The translations under genes were made by a program, and so were the position numbers. The notes beneath the pieces are model-generated. The model ran no database searches, had not been told where the DNA came from, and saw only the letters and a list, made by a program, of their open reading frames with translations. From Geobacter sp. UBA6151 (GTDB lineage: Bacteria; Desulfobacterota; Desulfuromonadia; Geobacterales; Pseudopelobacteraceae), in NCBI GenBank assembly GCA_002423105.1, contig DIUT01000059.1:1-64000 (forward strand): DNA of 64,000 bases, given 5' to 3'. Shown one piece after another: positions 45,039 through 54,509 of the stretch. The stretch's first letter is position 1. Every line of letters begins with the position of its first letter.

Positions 45039-46541
45039 CACGAGGCAGCAGCGGGCAAACAGGTCGCCGATGCGCAGGTAGAGTGAATCGGCGCTGCCCG
45101 GCTGCACCTCCCCCACCATGATCGCCTCCCTGAAGATGGTAGTCATCCCCCGGATATGGCCGTTGCGGTCCACCAGTGAGGTAATGCCGGTGTTGGCGGC
45201 CCGGATCAGGGGGGTGCGGGTCTCCACGGCCCGGAAGGCGGCCATGGCTAGATGCTGGTACGGCGCCGAGGAACGGCCAAACCAGGCATCGTTGGTGATG
45301 TTGACCAATATCCGGCTGCCGCTGTTGACATGGTGCCGTCCCAGATCGGCAAAGATCGCCTCATAGCAGACCAGTACTCCCAGGGTTGTGCCAGCAGCCT
45401 TCAGCGGCTTGATCTCCCTGCCCGGCACAAAATCACCGATACCATGCACCAGTTTTTTTACGAAGGGCAGCAGACGGGAGAGCGGCACATACTCGCCAAA
45501 GGGAACCAGGTGCGCCTTGTCGCTGCGCCCCAGCAGGTTTCCTTCACGATCCAGCAAAAAGGCGCTGTTCAGGTAGACCTGCTTACCGTCCCGCAGTTCC
45601 AGCGCCGGACTGCCGAACAGCAGGCTGGTCTGTAATTCCCGCGCCAAATCGCGAATACGGAGGGATGGCGGGCCGTCATCCTGAAAGAAAAATGGCGCGG
45701 CGCTCTCGGGCCAGACCACCAGATCGGCTTTGACCTGTTCCATTGCCTGGCGGGAAAGGCTGATGTAGATGTCAAGGGTGGTATCCTGAAAAGCGGGCGA
45801 CCACTTTACTCCCTGATCGATATTACCCTGGATCAGGGCCACCTTGACGGCAGGCATGGCGGAGGGCGGCCCGTTCAGGCGATGAAAGCCGTACCAGAAG
45901 GTTCCGGCCAGGGCCAATACCAGAATGGCGGCGCTTTTGGCCGGATAGGGCACCTGTGCCCCGGACAGTGCCCGCAGAATCCGGTAGAGCACCACATTGG
46001 CCAGCACGATCAGTGCGGTAATGCCATAGACGCCGGTCAGGTCGGCAACCTGGATCAGAGGCAACAGACGGAACTGGGAATGGCCCGGCATGGTCCAGGG
46101 AAAACCGGTCAACAGCAGGCCACGCAGATAGTCGCCGCCGACCCAGGCCATGGGAAACAGCAGCGCCGCCTTGACCCCCCAGCGCTCCCCCAGCACGACA
46201 GCCCAGGATGCAACACCGGTAAAGAGGGCCAGCCAGCAGGAGAGCAACAACCAGAGGGGAATGCTCACAAAGAGCGGCAGGTGGCCGTAGTCGGTCATCA
46301 CAATGGTGACCCAGTAGATAAGCCCGGCGAAAGCAGCCAGTCCGGAGAGAAAGCCCAGCCGGAAAGCGTTACGGGGTGACTGCCCTTCAAGAGCGATCAG
46401 GAGTGGAATCAAGGCGATCCAGGCCAGAAAGGGAAGATCGGCCTTGGGAAAGGAAAGAGCCAGCAGCAGGCCAGAAAACAGGGCCAGCAGCACAGGAGAG
46501 CCCGGCAGGGCGGCCAGGGAAAAACGGGAGAGACTGTTCAC
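44973..46541 (-). CDS. lnt: apolipoprotein N-acyltransferase
   Basis: A 522-residue inner-membrane enzyme that adds the third acyl chain to lipoproteins. About six helices in the first 200 residues precede a nitrilase-fold domain (about 225-480) with the triad Glu in W-P-E-S-A, Lys in D-K-A-H-L-V-P-F-G-E-Y-V-P and Cys in L-V-C-Y-E-A-I-F. Overlaps corC by ATGA, as in the E. coli ybeY-corC-lnt order. Confidence 0.95.
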   Translation of the reverse strand: MNSLSRFSLAALPGSPVLLALFSGLLLALSFPKADLPFLAWIALIPLLIALEGQSPRNAFRLGFLSGLAAFAGLIYWVTIVMTDYGHLPLFVSIPLWLLLSCWLALFTGVASWAVVLGERWGVKAALLFPMAWVGGDYLRGLLLTGFPWTMPGHSQFRLLPLIQVADLTGVYGITALIVLANVVLYRILRALSGAQVPYPAKSAAILVLALAGTFWYGFHRLNGPPSAMPAVKVALIQGNIDQGVKWSPAFQDTTLDIYISLSRQAMEQVKADLVVWPESAAPFFFQDDGPPSLRIRDLARELQTSLLFGSPALELRDGKQVYLNSAFLLDREGNLLGRSDKAHLVPFGEYVPLSRLLPFVKKLVHGIGDFVPGREIKPLKAAGTTLGVLVCYEAIFADLGRHHVNSGSRILVNITNDAWFGRSSAPYQHLAMAAFRAVETRTPLIRAANTGITSLVDRNGHIRGMTTIFREAIMVGEVQPGSADSLYLRIGDLFARCCLVLSVVILLVQWRRKRAVSADRP

Positions 46542-47392
46542 GGATCCTGCTGTTCCGCAGCGTCCGGTGCACGGCAGATTCTGACCTGCTTGACCCGGCG
46601 CGGGTCGGCGTCCAACACCTCAATAACGAGACCGCCTCCGCTGATTATGGCGCCGGTTGCCGGAATGCCACCAGAAAGGTGGATGGCAAGGCCGCCCACC
46701 GTGTCGAACTGATCACGCTCGATCTCCATGTCGAAGCGCTCCTCAAGGTCTTCCACCGGCAGACGGGCGTCAGCCACCAGCGACCCGTCCGGCTCAACGA
46801 AAAACAGCTCCTGTTCCATGTCGTACTCATCCTGAATGTCGCCCACGATCTGTTCCAGCAGATCCTCAATGGTGACCAGACCGGAAGTTCCGCCGTATTC
46901 ATCGATTACAATCGCCAGGTGGACCCGCTTCTTTTTGAACTCCTGCAGCAGTTCCTCCAGGTTTTTCGTTTCCGGCGTAAAGAACGGCTGGCGCATCAGG
47001 TCGCAGATACGGATCTGACCCGGCTCCATGCCCCAGCACTTCAGCAGGTCCTTGGCGTAGAGCAGGCCGATGATATTGTCCAGGGTATCTTCATAAACCG
47101 GCAGACGGGAGTGGCCGCAGGCGATGATGGCATCCAGTGTTTCCCTGATTGAAGCGTCAACGCTGATGGCGGCCATGTCGATGCGGGGCACCATGATCTC
47201 CCGGACCACGGTTGAATCCAACTCGAAGATGGCGCGGATCATTTCCCGCTCCTCTTCCCGCACGACCCCATCTTCCTCACCAACGCCGATCAGTTGCTGG
47301 ATATCCTCTTCCGTAACCTTGCGGCGCCCTGATATCAGGCGGCTGACCATTCCCAAAAGACCGGACCTTCGTCGACTGTTACCGTCATCCAC
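46538..47392 (-). CDS. corC: CorC/HlyC family CBS-domain protein
   Basis: A 284-residue cytoplasmic protein with two CBS domains (about 60-185; I-M-V-P-R-I-D-M and L-V-T-I-E-D-L-L-E-Q-I-V-G-D-I-x-D-E-Y-D) and a CorC_HlyC FAD-like domain (about 200-280; G-x-x-x-x-D-A-R-L-P-V-E-D-L). No membrane domain, as in E. coli CorC (magnesium/cobalt efflux). GTG 47392 is favoured because AGGAGG lies nine bases before it; ATG 47401 abuts that site too closely. Confidence 0.88.
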   Translation of the reverse strand: MDDGNSRRRSGLLGMVSRLISGRRKVTEEDIQQLIGVGEEDGVVREEEREMIRAIFELDSTVVREIMVPRIDMAAISVDASIRETLDAIIACGHSRLPVYEDTLDNIIGLLYAKDLLKCWGMEPGQIRICDLMRQPFFTPETKNLEELLQEFKKKRVHLAIVIDEYGGTSGLVTIEDLLEQIVGDIQDEYDMEQELFFVEPDGSLVADARLPVEDLEERFDMEIERDQFDTVGGLAIHLSGGIPATGAIISGGGLVIEVLDADPRRVKQVRICRAPDAAEQQDP

Positions 47393-47453
47393 GGCACTCA
47401 TCCTCCTGGTGCATTTTTTCAAATTGCAATCAAGATGACATTGAAACCCGTAT

Positions 47454-47507
47454 GTAGGGGCGTATTGCATACGCCCCAATTGGGCGACCACAAGGGATCG
47501 CCCCTAC
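47454..47507. repeat. compound palindromic intergenic repeat
   Basis: Outer arms GTAGGGGCG and CGCCCCTAC enclose GGGGCGTAT-TGC-ATACGCCCC (47457-47477) and GGGCGA...TCGCCC. This style of GTAGGGGCG...CGCCCCTAC repeat is seen scattered in many environmental bacterial genomes. It lies between ybeY and corC. Confidence 0.75.
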
Positions 47508-47525
47508 GAATGGGTGTCATCTAAA

Positions 47526-47996
47526 TTATCGTCCGGGAAGGGCAGTCAGCCCTTCCTGCTGCAACATTTTCCAGAGTTGTTGTTCCTTGCGGGCCATGCG
47601 CTTCGCCTCGTCCTCTCCGCTCCGCTCGTGATCATAGCCGGTCAGATGCAGAATGCCATGCAGCAACAGAAACAGCAGGCGTTCATAGCCGCTGACGCCG
47701 CCCTGCGCCGCTTCCCGCGCCGCCGTATCAGCCGAGATCACCACATCGCCCAGCAGGTGGGCGGAAATCCCGCCGAACTCCCCCTCCTGCAATGAAAAAG
47801 AGATCACATTGGTGGGACGGTCCTTGTCCAGGTACTCGCGGTTCAGGCGACGGATGGTGCGGTCGCCCGTAATGGTCACCGACAGTTCTGTGCCCTCAGG
47901 ACATCCCAAGGCGCTTAAGATTTTCTCCGCCACCGTTCTGATCGCCGTGATTGGAGCCGGATGGCGACGCTGGCTGTTCTGAACCATGATCTGCAT
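47526..47996 (-). CDS. ybeY: endoribonuclease YbeY
   Basis: A 156-residue rRNA-maturation and quality-control RNase. The zinc motif H-G-x-L-H-L-x-G-Y-D-H is intact (about 115-125), with N-V-I-S-F-S upstream. ATG 47996 with GGAGG eleven bases upstream is chosen; the coding start lies inside the end of pgpH (101-base overlap). Confidence 0.93.
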   Translation of the reverse strand: MQIMVQNSQRRHPAPITAIRTVAEKILSALGCPEGTELSVTITGDRTIRRLNREYLDKDRPTNVISFSLQEGEFGGISAHLLGDVVISADTAAREAAQGGVSGYERLLFLLLHGILHLTGYDHERSGEDEAKRMARKEQQLWKMLQQEGLTALPGR

Positions 47997-50295
47997 GTGA
48001 TTTTTTGCCTCCATTGCCTCCCTTGTGAACCGGTTCGGGATAGTCAATGCGATGATGGAAGATGGCGCCAAGAATGCGGTTGAAGCTTTTGGCTATTTCG
48101 TGCAGGTTTTTCAAGGTCAGTTCGCATTCATCCAGCTGACCATCCGTGAAAATCCGGTTGATCAACTTCTGCACCATTCCCTGAATACGATCCGGGGTGG
48201 GGTTGACCAGGGTGCGGGAGGCGGCCTCCACCGCATCGGCCAGCATCACCAAGCCGGCTTCGCGGGTCTGGGGTTTGGGGCCTGGATAATGAAAGTCCTG
48301 CTCCACCACCAGCTGGCCGGTGGTGACAGCCTGCTGCTTCGCCTTTTCGTAAAAGAATTTGATCAGCGTGGTGCCGTGATGCTGACGGATAACGTCAATG
48401 ATCGGCTGGCCCAGCCGGTGGGCACGGGCCATCGCCTCCCCTTCCTTGACATGGGAGATCAGAATCAGGGCCGACATGTGGGGAGACAGCTTATCGTGAC
48501 GATTCTCGCCGCCGTGCATGTTTTCAATGAAGTAGAGCGGCTTGGCGGTCTTGCCTATATCGTGATAATAGGCCGACACCCTTGCCAGCAGCGGATTGGC
48601 ACCTATCGCCTCGGCAGCGGCCTCCACCAGGTTGCCCACCACCACGCTGTGATGGTAAGTACCGGGGGCTTTGACCATCAGCTCTCGCAACAACGGGGAA
48701 TTGAGATTGGCCAGCTCCAGCAGTTTGATGTTGGTGGTGTAGTGAAACATGGATTCAAAGAGCGGAATGAAGGCCGATACCAACATGGCGGACAAAAGCG
48801 CGCCGGTGACGGCAAAGGCGGCCACATACAGAGTCTGGATCGTAAACAGGGCGCTGGCCATGGTCTGAAAACAGATGCCCATGGCCAGGTTCACCACCGC
48901 CAGCTTTGTTCCTGCGGTGTAAATCGTGCTCCGGTCCTGGCACTGACGCACCCCGTGGGCTCCCACCACGCTGCCCAGCAGGGCGTAGATCACCACAAAC
49001 ATGTTGCTGTTGAACAAAATGCCCAAAAGCGGCGCCATCGTCACGCAGTAGACCAGCGCCACCTCGGAGTTGAGCAGTATGCGCACCACCATGGCTCCGG
49101 CGGCAAACGGGAACAGATAGTAGTAAGAGGCCACGGAAACCGCCGGAAATGCGGCGCCGATATTAGCGGAGATCAATAGGGCCAGCTTGAAGATGAAGAA
49201 GCTGCCGAAGATCATGATCGCAATGGCCAGGATGTCGCGGTTGGAAGGGTTGAACTTGCGTATGTTTTTGCAGGCGAAACGGTAGGGGATATAGAATAGC
49301 ACCAGGACCAGCCCGAAGATGCCCAGGGCGGTGTACAAGGTGCCCTCGCCACGGCTGGCCTGGTAGATCATCTCCAGTTTATGGGCCTGCTCCTGGCTTA
49401 CCCGGTCACCGGCCCGAACAATCATCTCCCCCTTCTGGAAGCGGTACAACACCGGCTTCACCGCACTCACCAGCGCCGCTTTGCGGATTTCGGTCCCGTC
49501 CTGGCTGAAGAAGAGGTTGGGCTTCATCGCTCTGGACACCACATTCAGTATATGGCGTCCCGCTCCATTCAGCCCGGAACCGGACAGCGTGCCGACCTGC
49601 AAAAGCCTGCGCGCCTCGCCAATTTCAACAAAAGCATCTCCGGTTGCCACGGTTCCCAGCGCCTGTCCGGCGCCATCCCTGATCTCTATCCCGCGCTGGA
49701 TGTCAGCCTTGAACACCTTGGCATCCAAAACAATCCTGCGCTGATACAGCCCGCCAAGCAGCATCCGTAAATCCTCCAGCAGGGCTGTTTCATTGCGCAC
49801 CTTTAAAAAGGCCTGCAACTCTGCCTCAGTAAGGCGCACTTCAAGAATCTCTTCCAGCCGCACCTGCAGATCTGCCGCACCGTCATCAGACTTTGTCATA
49901 CGCGCCGCACGGATGGCAACCAGCGCCCTGCTCACCCCGTCGGTTATGGACCGTGCCACGGTATCGCTATAACTGTAGACAATCGGCGCAGTGTTGGCAG
50001 CCTCCTCACGGCGCTGCCTGGTCAGGGTTTGATCCTCCAGCAGATAATCCTGGGTGGCGCGGATATCCGAAGCGGCGATCTCGCCCGCCTTGTAACGGGC
50101 CGTGGTCAGATGTTGGCTGGGCATCAGCAGCAGCGTCAGCAAAACGGCGGTCATCACCAGCAGCAACAGGCGGTTACGCTTGGCTGTCTCCGGATTGGAA
50201 AAGCGGCGGTCCACCGTATCCAGCAGCTTGGCGCCGAGCTTGTGCAGATAGTTCCTGGGGGAGTGATCCGGAATATGAGCGTGGGGGTCGGGCAT
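47896..50295 (-). CDS. 7TM-HD (PgpH-type) cyclic-di-AMP phosphodiesterase family protein
   Basis: A 799-residue membrane protein: one N-terminal helix (about 43-60), a large 7TMR-HDED extracytoplasmic domain (to about 300), seven helices (about 305-505), then an HD hydrolase domain (about 520-690; Y-Y-H-D-I-G-K, H-x-x-x-L-I-L-I-S-H, Q-H-H-G-T-T). Firmicute homologues (PgpH/YqfF) degrade c-di-AMP. A Gly/Asn/His-rich tail of about 40 residues overlaps ybeY and is probably unstructured. Confidence 0.9.
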   Translation of the reverse strand: MPDPHAHIPDHSPRNYLHKLGAKLLDTVDRRFSNPETAKRNRLLLLVMTAVLLTLLLMPSQHLTTARYKAGEIAASDIRATQDYLLEDQTLTRQRREEAANTAPIVYSYSDTVARSITDGVSRALVAIRAARMTKSDDGAADLQVRLEEILEVRLTEAELQAFLKVRNETALLEDLRMLLGGLYQRRIVLDAKVFKADIQRGIEIRDGAGQALGTVATGDAFVEIGEARRLLQVGTLSGSGLNGAGRHILNVVSRAMKPNLFFSQDGTEIRKAALVSAVKPVLYRFQKGEMIVRAGDRVSQEQAHKLEMIYQASRGEGTLYTALGIFGLVLVLFYIPYRFACKNIRKFNPSNRDILAIAIMIFGSFFIFKLALLISANIGAAFPAVSVASYYYLFPFAAGAMVVRILLNSEVALVYCVTMAPLLGILFNSNMFVVIYALLGSVVGAHGVRQCQDRSTIYTAGTKLAVVNLAMGICFQTMASALFTIQTLYVAAFAVTGALLSAMLVSAFIPLFESMFHYTTNIKLLELANLNSPLLRELMVKAPGTYHHSVVVGNLVEAAAEAIGANPLLARVSAYYHDIGKTAKPLYFIENMHGGENRHDKLSPHMSALILISHVKEGEAMARAHRLGQPIIDVIRQHHGTTLIKFFYEKAKQQAVTTGQLVVEQDFHYPGPKPQTREAGLVMLADAVEAASRTLVNPTPDRIQGMVQKLINRIFTDGQLDECELTLKNLHEIAKSFNRILGAIFHHRIDYPEPVHKGGNGGKKSHADHGSEQPASPSGSNHGDQNGGGENLKRLGMS

Positions 50296-50406
50296 ATGGC
50301 CGTCAGGGTTTGTGGAGGCTTCCGTATGAAATGGTACTCGCGGGTTTCATGATTGGGAGGAAGTATACGCGTGATTTCAAGTGGCTGTCAATTGCCCTGA
50401 AAGCCG

Positions 50407-50706
50407 TCACAATTCTGTAATCTGTGAGCCGGTAATCTCCACATCGGGCCAGCCATCGTAAATCCAGTCTTCAAGCCGTTCCAGAGCATTACGGGCAATG
50501 GTTTTATCCGGGCTCACCGTCACAAATCCCAGCACGGCAACCCCACAGGTATCCTGCCGGTCCACCTCGGCGCAGGAGACATTGAAACGGTTGCGCACCC
50601 TGCCCAGGATGCTTTTGATAATGCCGCGCTTCTCTTTCAGCGAGAAAGCGGGCAGGGAAAGATGCAGTTCGAGGCAATAGATAAACATAGTCGTGACTTC
50701 TTTCAT
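50407..50706 (-). CDS. DUF503 family protein
   Basis: A 99-residue YlxP-like protein (L-P-x-x-x-S-L-K-E-K-R-x-x-I-K-S-I, R-x-R-N-R-F-N-V-S-x-A-E-V, Q-D-T). Function is not known; relatives are often near ribosome biogenesis genes. ATG 50706 overlaps the hydrolase stop (ATGA), which supports that start; ATG 50688 starts at the domain edge. Confidence 0.88.
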   Translation of the reverse strand: MKEVTTMFIYCLELHLSLPAFSLKEKRGIIKSILGRVRNRFNVSCAEVDRQDTCGVAVLGFVTVSPDKTIARNALERLEDWIYDGWPDVEITGSQITEL

Positions 50707-51440
50707 GGATAGGACAGGTGAACACGGCCGGGTTCAGCCCAGTCGTTATGTCCTCCTTCAAGCTCGTGGAAGCGTGCGGAGGGTATGCTGGCCGCCAGAG
50801 CCCGGGCATGGGCAACCGGTATGATCGTATCGTCGCGGGCGCCGAAAATTTCCAGCGGTCCTCTGTAGCCGTGCAGTGCCTCGATGTTGTTCCAGTTATC
50901 CAGCAGCAGCAGGTCTGCGGGCACAAACGGTACGTGGCGCCGCGCAACACGGGACAGGATATCAAAGGGCACAATCAACACAATCTTGTCCGGTGGTTGC
51001 CGGTGCCTGGCCAGAACTGACGCCGGACCGCTGCCGATTGACTCCCCCACCACCGACAGCGGCCTGCCGGGAAATCGCGCCTTTAGCAGCTCGTATGCCT
51101 GCTCTGCCGCTTTGTTGAACGCTGCCATGGATGGCGAGCCGGGGCGCATGCCGTACCCCGGGTATTCAAGAATGAATACCGAGTCTTCCCCGGAAAACGA
51201 AGGCAGGGCATAAACGCGGTCGCTGGCCTGACCGGCATTCCCGTGCAGCAGCAACCACACATTCCCGATTTTGGGCGTTTCACGGGCATAGCCGATCAGC
51301 ATGCCGTCATGGCGCCACTCGGAAAGTCGGGATTGTGCCGCATGATGCGTCGGATAATAGAGCAGCTTGCGCTGAAAGAGCGCGTAGCCCAGAACAAGCG
51401 CCAGAAAACCAACGACCAGATAGATTGCGATACGAATCAT
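50703..51440 (-). CDS. alpha/beta hydrolase with membrane anchor
   Basis: A 245-residue hydrolase similar to the YqkD/BEM46 type. An N-terminal helix (4-24) anchors it; then H-G-N-A-G (oxyanion region), G-Y-G, nucleophile elbow G-E-S-I-G-S, acid in G-A-R-D-D-T-I-I-P and terminal histidine in G-G-H-N-D-W. Start 51440 follows GGAG at nine bases. Substrate unknown. Confidence 0.87.
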   Translation of the reverse strand: MIRIAIYLVVGFLALVLGYALFQRKLLYYPTHHAAQSRLSEWRHDGMLIGYARETPKIGNVWLLLHGNAGQASDRVYALPSFSGEDSVFILEYPGYGMRPGSPSMAAFNKAAEQAYELLKARFPGRPLSVVGESIGSGPASVLARHRQPPDKIVLIVPFDILSRVARRHVPFVPADLLLLDNWNNIEALHGYRGPLEIFGARDDTIIPVAHARALAASIPSARFHELEGGHNDWAEPGRVHLSYP

Positions 51441-51651
51441 TGCATGTTCTCCGCCCTGCGCAGCCACCCTTCCCCACTGGTACTGCATACTGCCACAGCG
51501 TATCGCAAAAATCAGGCGCGTCAACAGAATTGGCCGGGATAGGCACTGCCGACGGACAGCAGAAAAAGTCCTTGAAAAGTAAACAGGTCTATGATTACTA
51601 ATCACACTTCATGAACCCGCCATCAGGCGCAGGAAAGGAATGTATCACCCC

Positions 51652-52812
51652 ATGGGAGTCTATTCAAATACCGTCAGTTTTGCCCAGTACCGCATTTGCG
51701 GCGAGCTTCCCGGAGAAGAGCGTTTTTCGTGGTTGTCAACCGCTCTTAGCGGACGGATATTCAAATCCATCGAACAGTCGGCGGAAGAACAAACCGAGGG
51801 TTGGACCTGTACCGACCGGCCGGATGACCCGGATTTTACAGGAGCAGATGACTTCTGGCGTGACCGTTATCTGTTCTTCACCTACCGCCGCGATCAGCGC
51901 CGGATACCGGCGGCCCTGCTGAAGGCCCACATCGGCCGGGCCGAAGGTGAATTTCTTGCCAAGCGGCCTGAATTCAAGCGTCCCCCGAAGCGGGAACGGG
52001 AGGAAATGCTGGAGCGGGTCAAACTATCGCTGCTCACCAGAGCCCTGCCCTCCCCCTCCACCGTTGACCTGGTCTGGCAACAGGATGATGGCCTGCTCAC
52101 CCTCTTCTCCGCTTCGGCCAAAGCCATGGAACGTTTTGAGGAGCTGTTCGGTAAAAGTTTTGAAAACCAGCGCCCCCAGTTGATCTACCCCTATGCCCGC
52201 GCCTTGGCTTTGCTGAACGAGTCAGACCAGGAACGTCTGGCAGCCCTCAATCAGGCCGGTTCGGAATCAGCTCTGGATGAGATACAGAATAACCGCTGGC
52301 TGGGGGAAGAGTTTCTGCTCTGGCTGTTGCAGGGCGGTCTGGAAGGGGGCGGATTCCGGGTCAATGTGCCGGGCAGGTACGCACAGGGCACCTCGTTCAA
52401 CGCCTGGATCGACGACCGGATACAGTTGCTGGGTGCCAGCGAAGCCGGCCCCCAAAAGGTGGCAGTCAGCGGTTCTCAGGACAGATACCTTGAGGCCCGC
52501 TCTGCCCTGAAAAGTGGCAAGGCCATCAACAGCGCCGCCGTGTACATGGAGATGGATGAGTTGCAATGGCGCTTTGTGCTGAACGCCGAGCTGTTTACCT
52601 TCGGCTCCTTCAAATGCCCGCCGGTCAAGGTGGAGCGGGAGGGCGCGGAGCAACTGCCGGAGCGGGAATCTGCCTTTTACGAACGGATGTACCTGCTGGA
52701 AGCCGGTTTGCAGCTGTTCGACTCACTGCTGCTCAGCTATCTGAAGGAACGCTTGGGAGAGGGTTGGGATGAACGGCTGAAGGCCATACATGCCTGGCTG
52801 GAGGCGGAATAA
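51652..52812 (+). CDS. rdgC: RdgC-like recombination-associated protein
   Basis: A 386-residue protein related to RdgC, a DNA-binding ring protein that limits RecA access. Recognisable parts are the V-S-F-A-Q-Y-R-I opening, I-P-A-A-L-L-K-x-H at about 95, L-V-W-Q-Q-D-D-G-L-L-T-L-F-S-A-S-A-K-A-M-E-R-F-E-E-L-F-G near 140-170 and W-L-G-x-E-F-L-L-W-L-L at about 225. It is longer than E. coli RdgC, so assignment is to family. ATG 51652 has AAAGGA 12 bases upstream. Confidence 0.75.
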   Translation: MGVYSNTVSFAQYRICGELPGEERFSWLSTALSGRIFKSIEQSAEEQTEGWTCTDRPDDPDFTGADDFWRDRYLFFTYRRDQRRIPAALLKAHIGRAEGEFLAKRPEFKRPPKREREEMLERVKLSLLTRALPSPSTVDLVWQQDDGLLTLFSASAKAMERFEELFGKSFENQRPQLIYPYARALALLNESDQERLAALNQAGSESALDEIQNNRWLGEEFLLWLLQGGLEGGGFRVNVPGRYAQGTSFNAWIDDRIQLLGASEAGPQKVAVSGSQDRYLEARSALKSGKAINSAAVYMEMDELQWRFVLNAELFTFGSFKCPPVKVEREGAEQLPERESAFYERMYLLEAGLQLFDSLLLSYLKERLGEGWDERLKAIHAWLEAE

Positions 52813-52814
52813 GA

Positions 52815-52854
52815 AAAGAGGCCGTGAAACCGCTATCCGGTCCACGGCCTCTTT
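52815..52854. terminator. bidirectional terminator between rdgC and the esterase gene
   Basis: Arms AAAGAGGCCGTG and CACGGCCTCTTT with a 16-base loop, T runs on both strands, between convergent stops. Confidence 0.85.
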
Positions 52855-52873
52855 TCTTTCAAAACACCGGAAG

Positions 52874-54106
52874 TTATTTGCCCATCAAACTGTCAAACCA
52901 CTGTTTCTGATCCAACATGCCAAATATGAAGGTGCCCCGGTGATCGGCGATATCACCGGCATAGACTGCCGTAGCCGGAACACCGCCGACTGTTTGCTGA
53001 TAGGCAACCGGCAACGTGGCCACATACACCGGTACCACCTCGTCAGCTTTGCCATAATACAAGCGGCTCGGTGTCTTGTAGCGCCACTGATAACCCTGGT
53101 TTTCAAACAGTTGCCGGTAGAAGCGGTTTGCCATCAATGAACTTTCTTCGGCAAAGCTGTCCTGCAGAAACTCCTTGGAGGACTTGGGGAATACCTTTGC
53201 TACTTCAGCCCAAGCGATTTTGTTCTCGTAAAAATCACGGGCGGTTTGCCAGTACTGAGGCTTGATGGCTGCCTTGCTCAGCCCGGGTAAGCTGTAATAC
53301 TGCTCATAGGAATTGATCAGCAGGGCAACAGTACCAACAATCCAGTCGGTATCCAGGGCAGTGCGGTTATTGAGCCATTTGGAGATCAGCAGATAGGTAT
53401 CGTTGGGTGTACTGGCGGTTGCCGCTGCCTTGATCGGCACCCCGACCTGCTCAAGCCTGTTACGGAAGACCATGGTGCTCCAGGCCCCCTGTGACCAGCC
53501 GCTCAAAAAAAGATCACCGGTTTTGATCTTCATGCTTGCCAGCACAGACCGGGCGGCCAGCAGCATGTCGTAGGATGCCTGGATCGTGCTTTCCTTGACC
53601 ATATAGCTGTCAGGCTCTGTCGACGTGCCTTTGCCGATATAGTCCGGAGCGACCAGGATGTAGCCGTGACCGGCAAACTGGGCGAGCATCAGACGGGTTT
53701 CAGATGATTGTTCAGGAAAGGAGGGAACCTCGGTTTTGGTGAACACGGTGCCGTGCTGATAGGATACCACCGGATAAACAGCCGCCACCTTGTCCGGCAG
53801 GACAATCAGGCCAGTCGCCTCCACTGCCCGATTGTTTTTTTCTGGAATGACGGTACGATATTTGACCCGGTAGAGCTTGACCGCATTCTTTGCGAGGGGC
53901 ATGGCAACATCGGTCTTGGTGGTTTTAAACTCGTTCAGTTCCGTGGTCACAATTTTGTTCAGGGTTGCTACATCATAGGTTCCGATAAACTGATAGCTGA
54001 CATCACTGGTTACCGGAATATACTTCTCCGTACTCTTTGCAGACACCTGACCAACAGTACCGACCAATAGTACCGTCAAAACCATTCCACAGACAAATCG
54101 CATCAT
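52874..54106 (-). CDS. secreted alpha/beta hydrolase (secretory lipase/esterase-like)
   Basis: A 410-residue protein with a signal peptide (cleavage near V-S-A). The nucleophile elbow G-W-S-Q-G-A, the acid in Y-G-K-A-D-E-V-V-P and a histidine in D-I-A-D-H-R-G-T form a complete triad. The region A-P-D-Y-I-G-K-G-T and overall layout resemble fungal-type secretory lipases and polyester-active esterases. ATG 54106 is chosen for spacing from GGAG. The structured element at 54209-54389 lies 102 bases upstream on the same strand. Confidence 0.85.
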   Translation of the reverse strand: MMRFVCGMVLTVLLVGTVGQVSAKSTEKYIPVTSDVSYQFIGTYDVATLNKIVTTELNEFKTTKTDVAMPLAKNAVKLYRVKYRTVIPEKNNRAVEATGLIVLPDKVAAVYPVVSYQHGTVFTKTEVPSFPEQSSETRLMLAQFAGHGYILVAPDYIGKGTSTEPDSYMVKESTIQASYDMLLAARSVLASMKIKTGDLFLSGWSQGAWSTMVFRNRLEQVGVPIKAAATASTPNDTYLLISKWLNNRTALDTDWIVGTVALLINSYEQYYSLPGLSKAAIKPQYWQTARDFYENKIAWAEVAKVFPKSSKEFLQDSFAEESSLMANRFYRQLFENQGYQWRYKTPSRLYYGKADEVVPVYVATLPVAYQQTVGGVPATAVYAGDIADHRGTFIFGMLDQKQWFDSLMGK

Positions 54107-54208
54107 AGCCATCTCCTTTTGTTTCCCTGAAAAATCAGTAAATTTTGATTTTACCGTGTCAGGAGTTTTAACAGCTTGTCAAGAATTGTCTATCGGGGGA
54201 AACCCGTA

Positions 54209-54389
54209 GGAGGCTAGCAACAATAACATGAACATCTTGCATCTCATCTTCCGGCCATCTTTGACAGCAGCTCAATCACAAAATCCTCGACGTAGCCTTG
54301 GCTCACGCCTGCGGTTTTGCTCAATCGCAGCAGCCAAATCTGACCAAAATCTGAGCGCAATTTTGTCCAACTTATTATTGCTAGCCTCC
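54209..54389 (-). ncRNA. 181-base structured element, copy 2
   Basis: Read on the - strand it is exactly 181 bases and aligns with 23699-23879 without gaps. Its ends are GGAGGCTAGCAATAATAA and TTATTGTTGCTAGCCTCC, unrelated to copy 1 ends beyond the first bases but equally self-complementary. The 55-base core differs at two positions, both keeping base pairs. No clear target-site duplication. It lies in the likely leader of the esterase gene. The rest of 54113-54509 holds the obg upstream region, with no further gene. Confidence 0.65.
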
Positions 54390-54509
54390 TTAGGGACGAC
54401 CGTGCATTTTTTGGATAAATCAGGTAATAATCATGCTATACAAGTATGTTGTCCGTAAAGGCAGCTTATAGTTTCACAACCCAATTTTGTTAGCAAGGAA
54501 CAATCAGCT

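Noticed and set aside
48025..49179. 384-codon open frame on + opposite the 7TM-HD gene
   Set aside because: Histidine/glutamine-rich antisense shadow of a conserved membrane protein.
54390..54509. Sigma-70 promoter for obgE (TTGGAT and TATACA)
   Set aside because: Spacer of about 20 bases is too long for a confident call.
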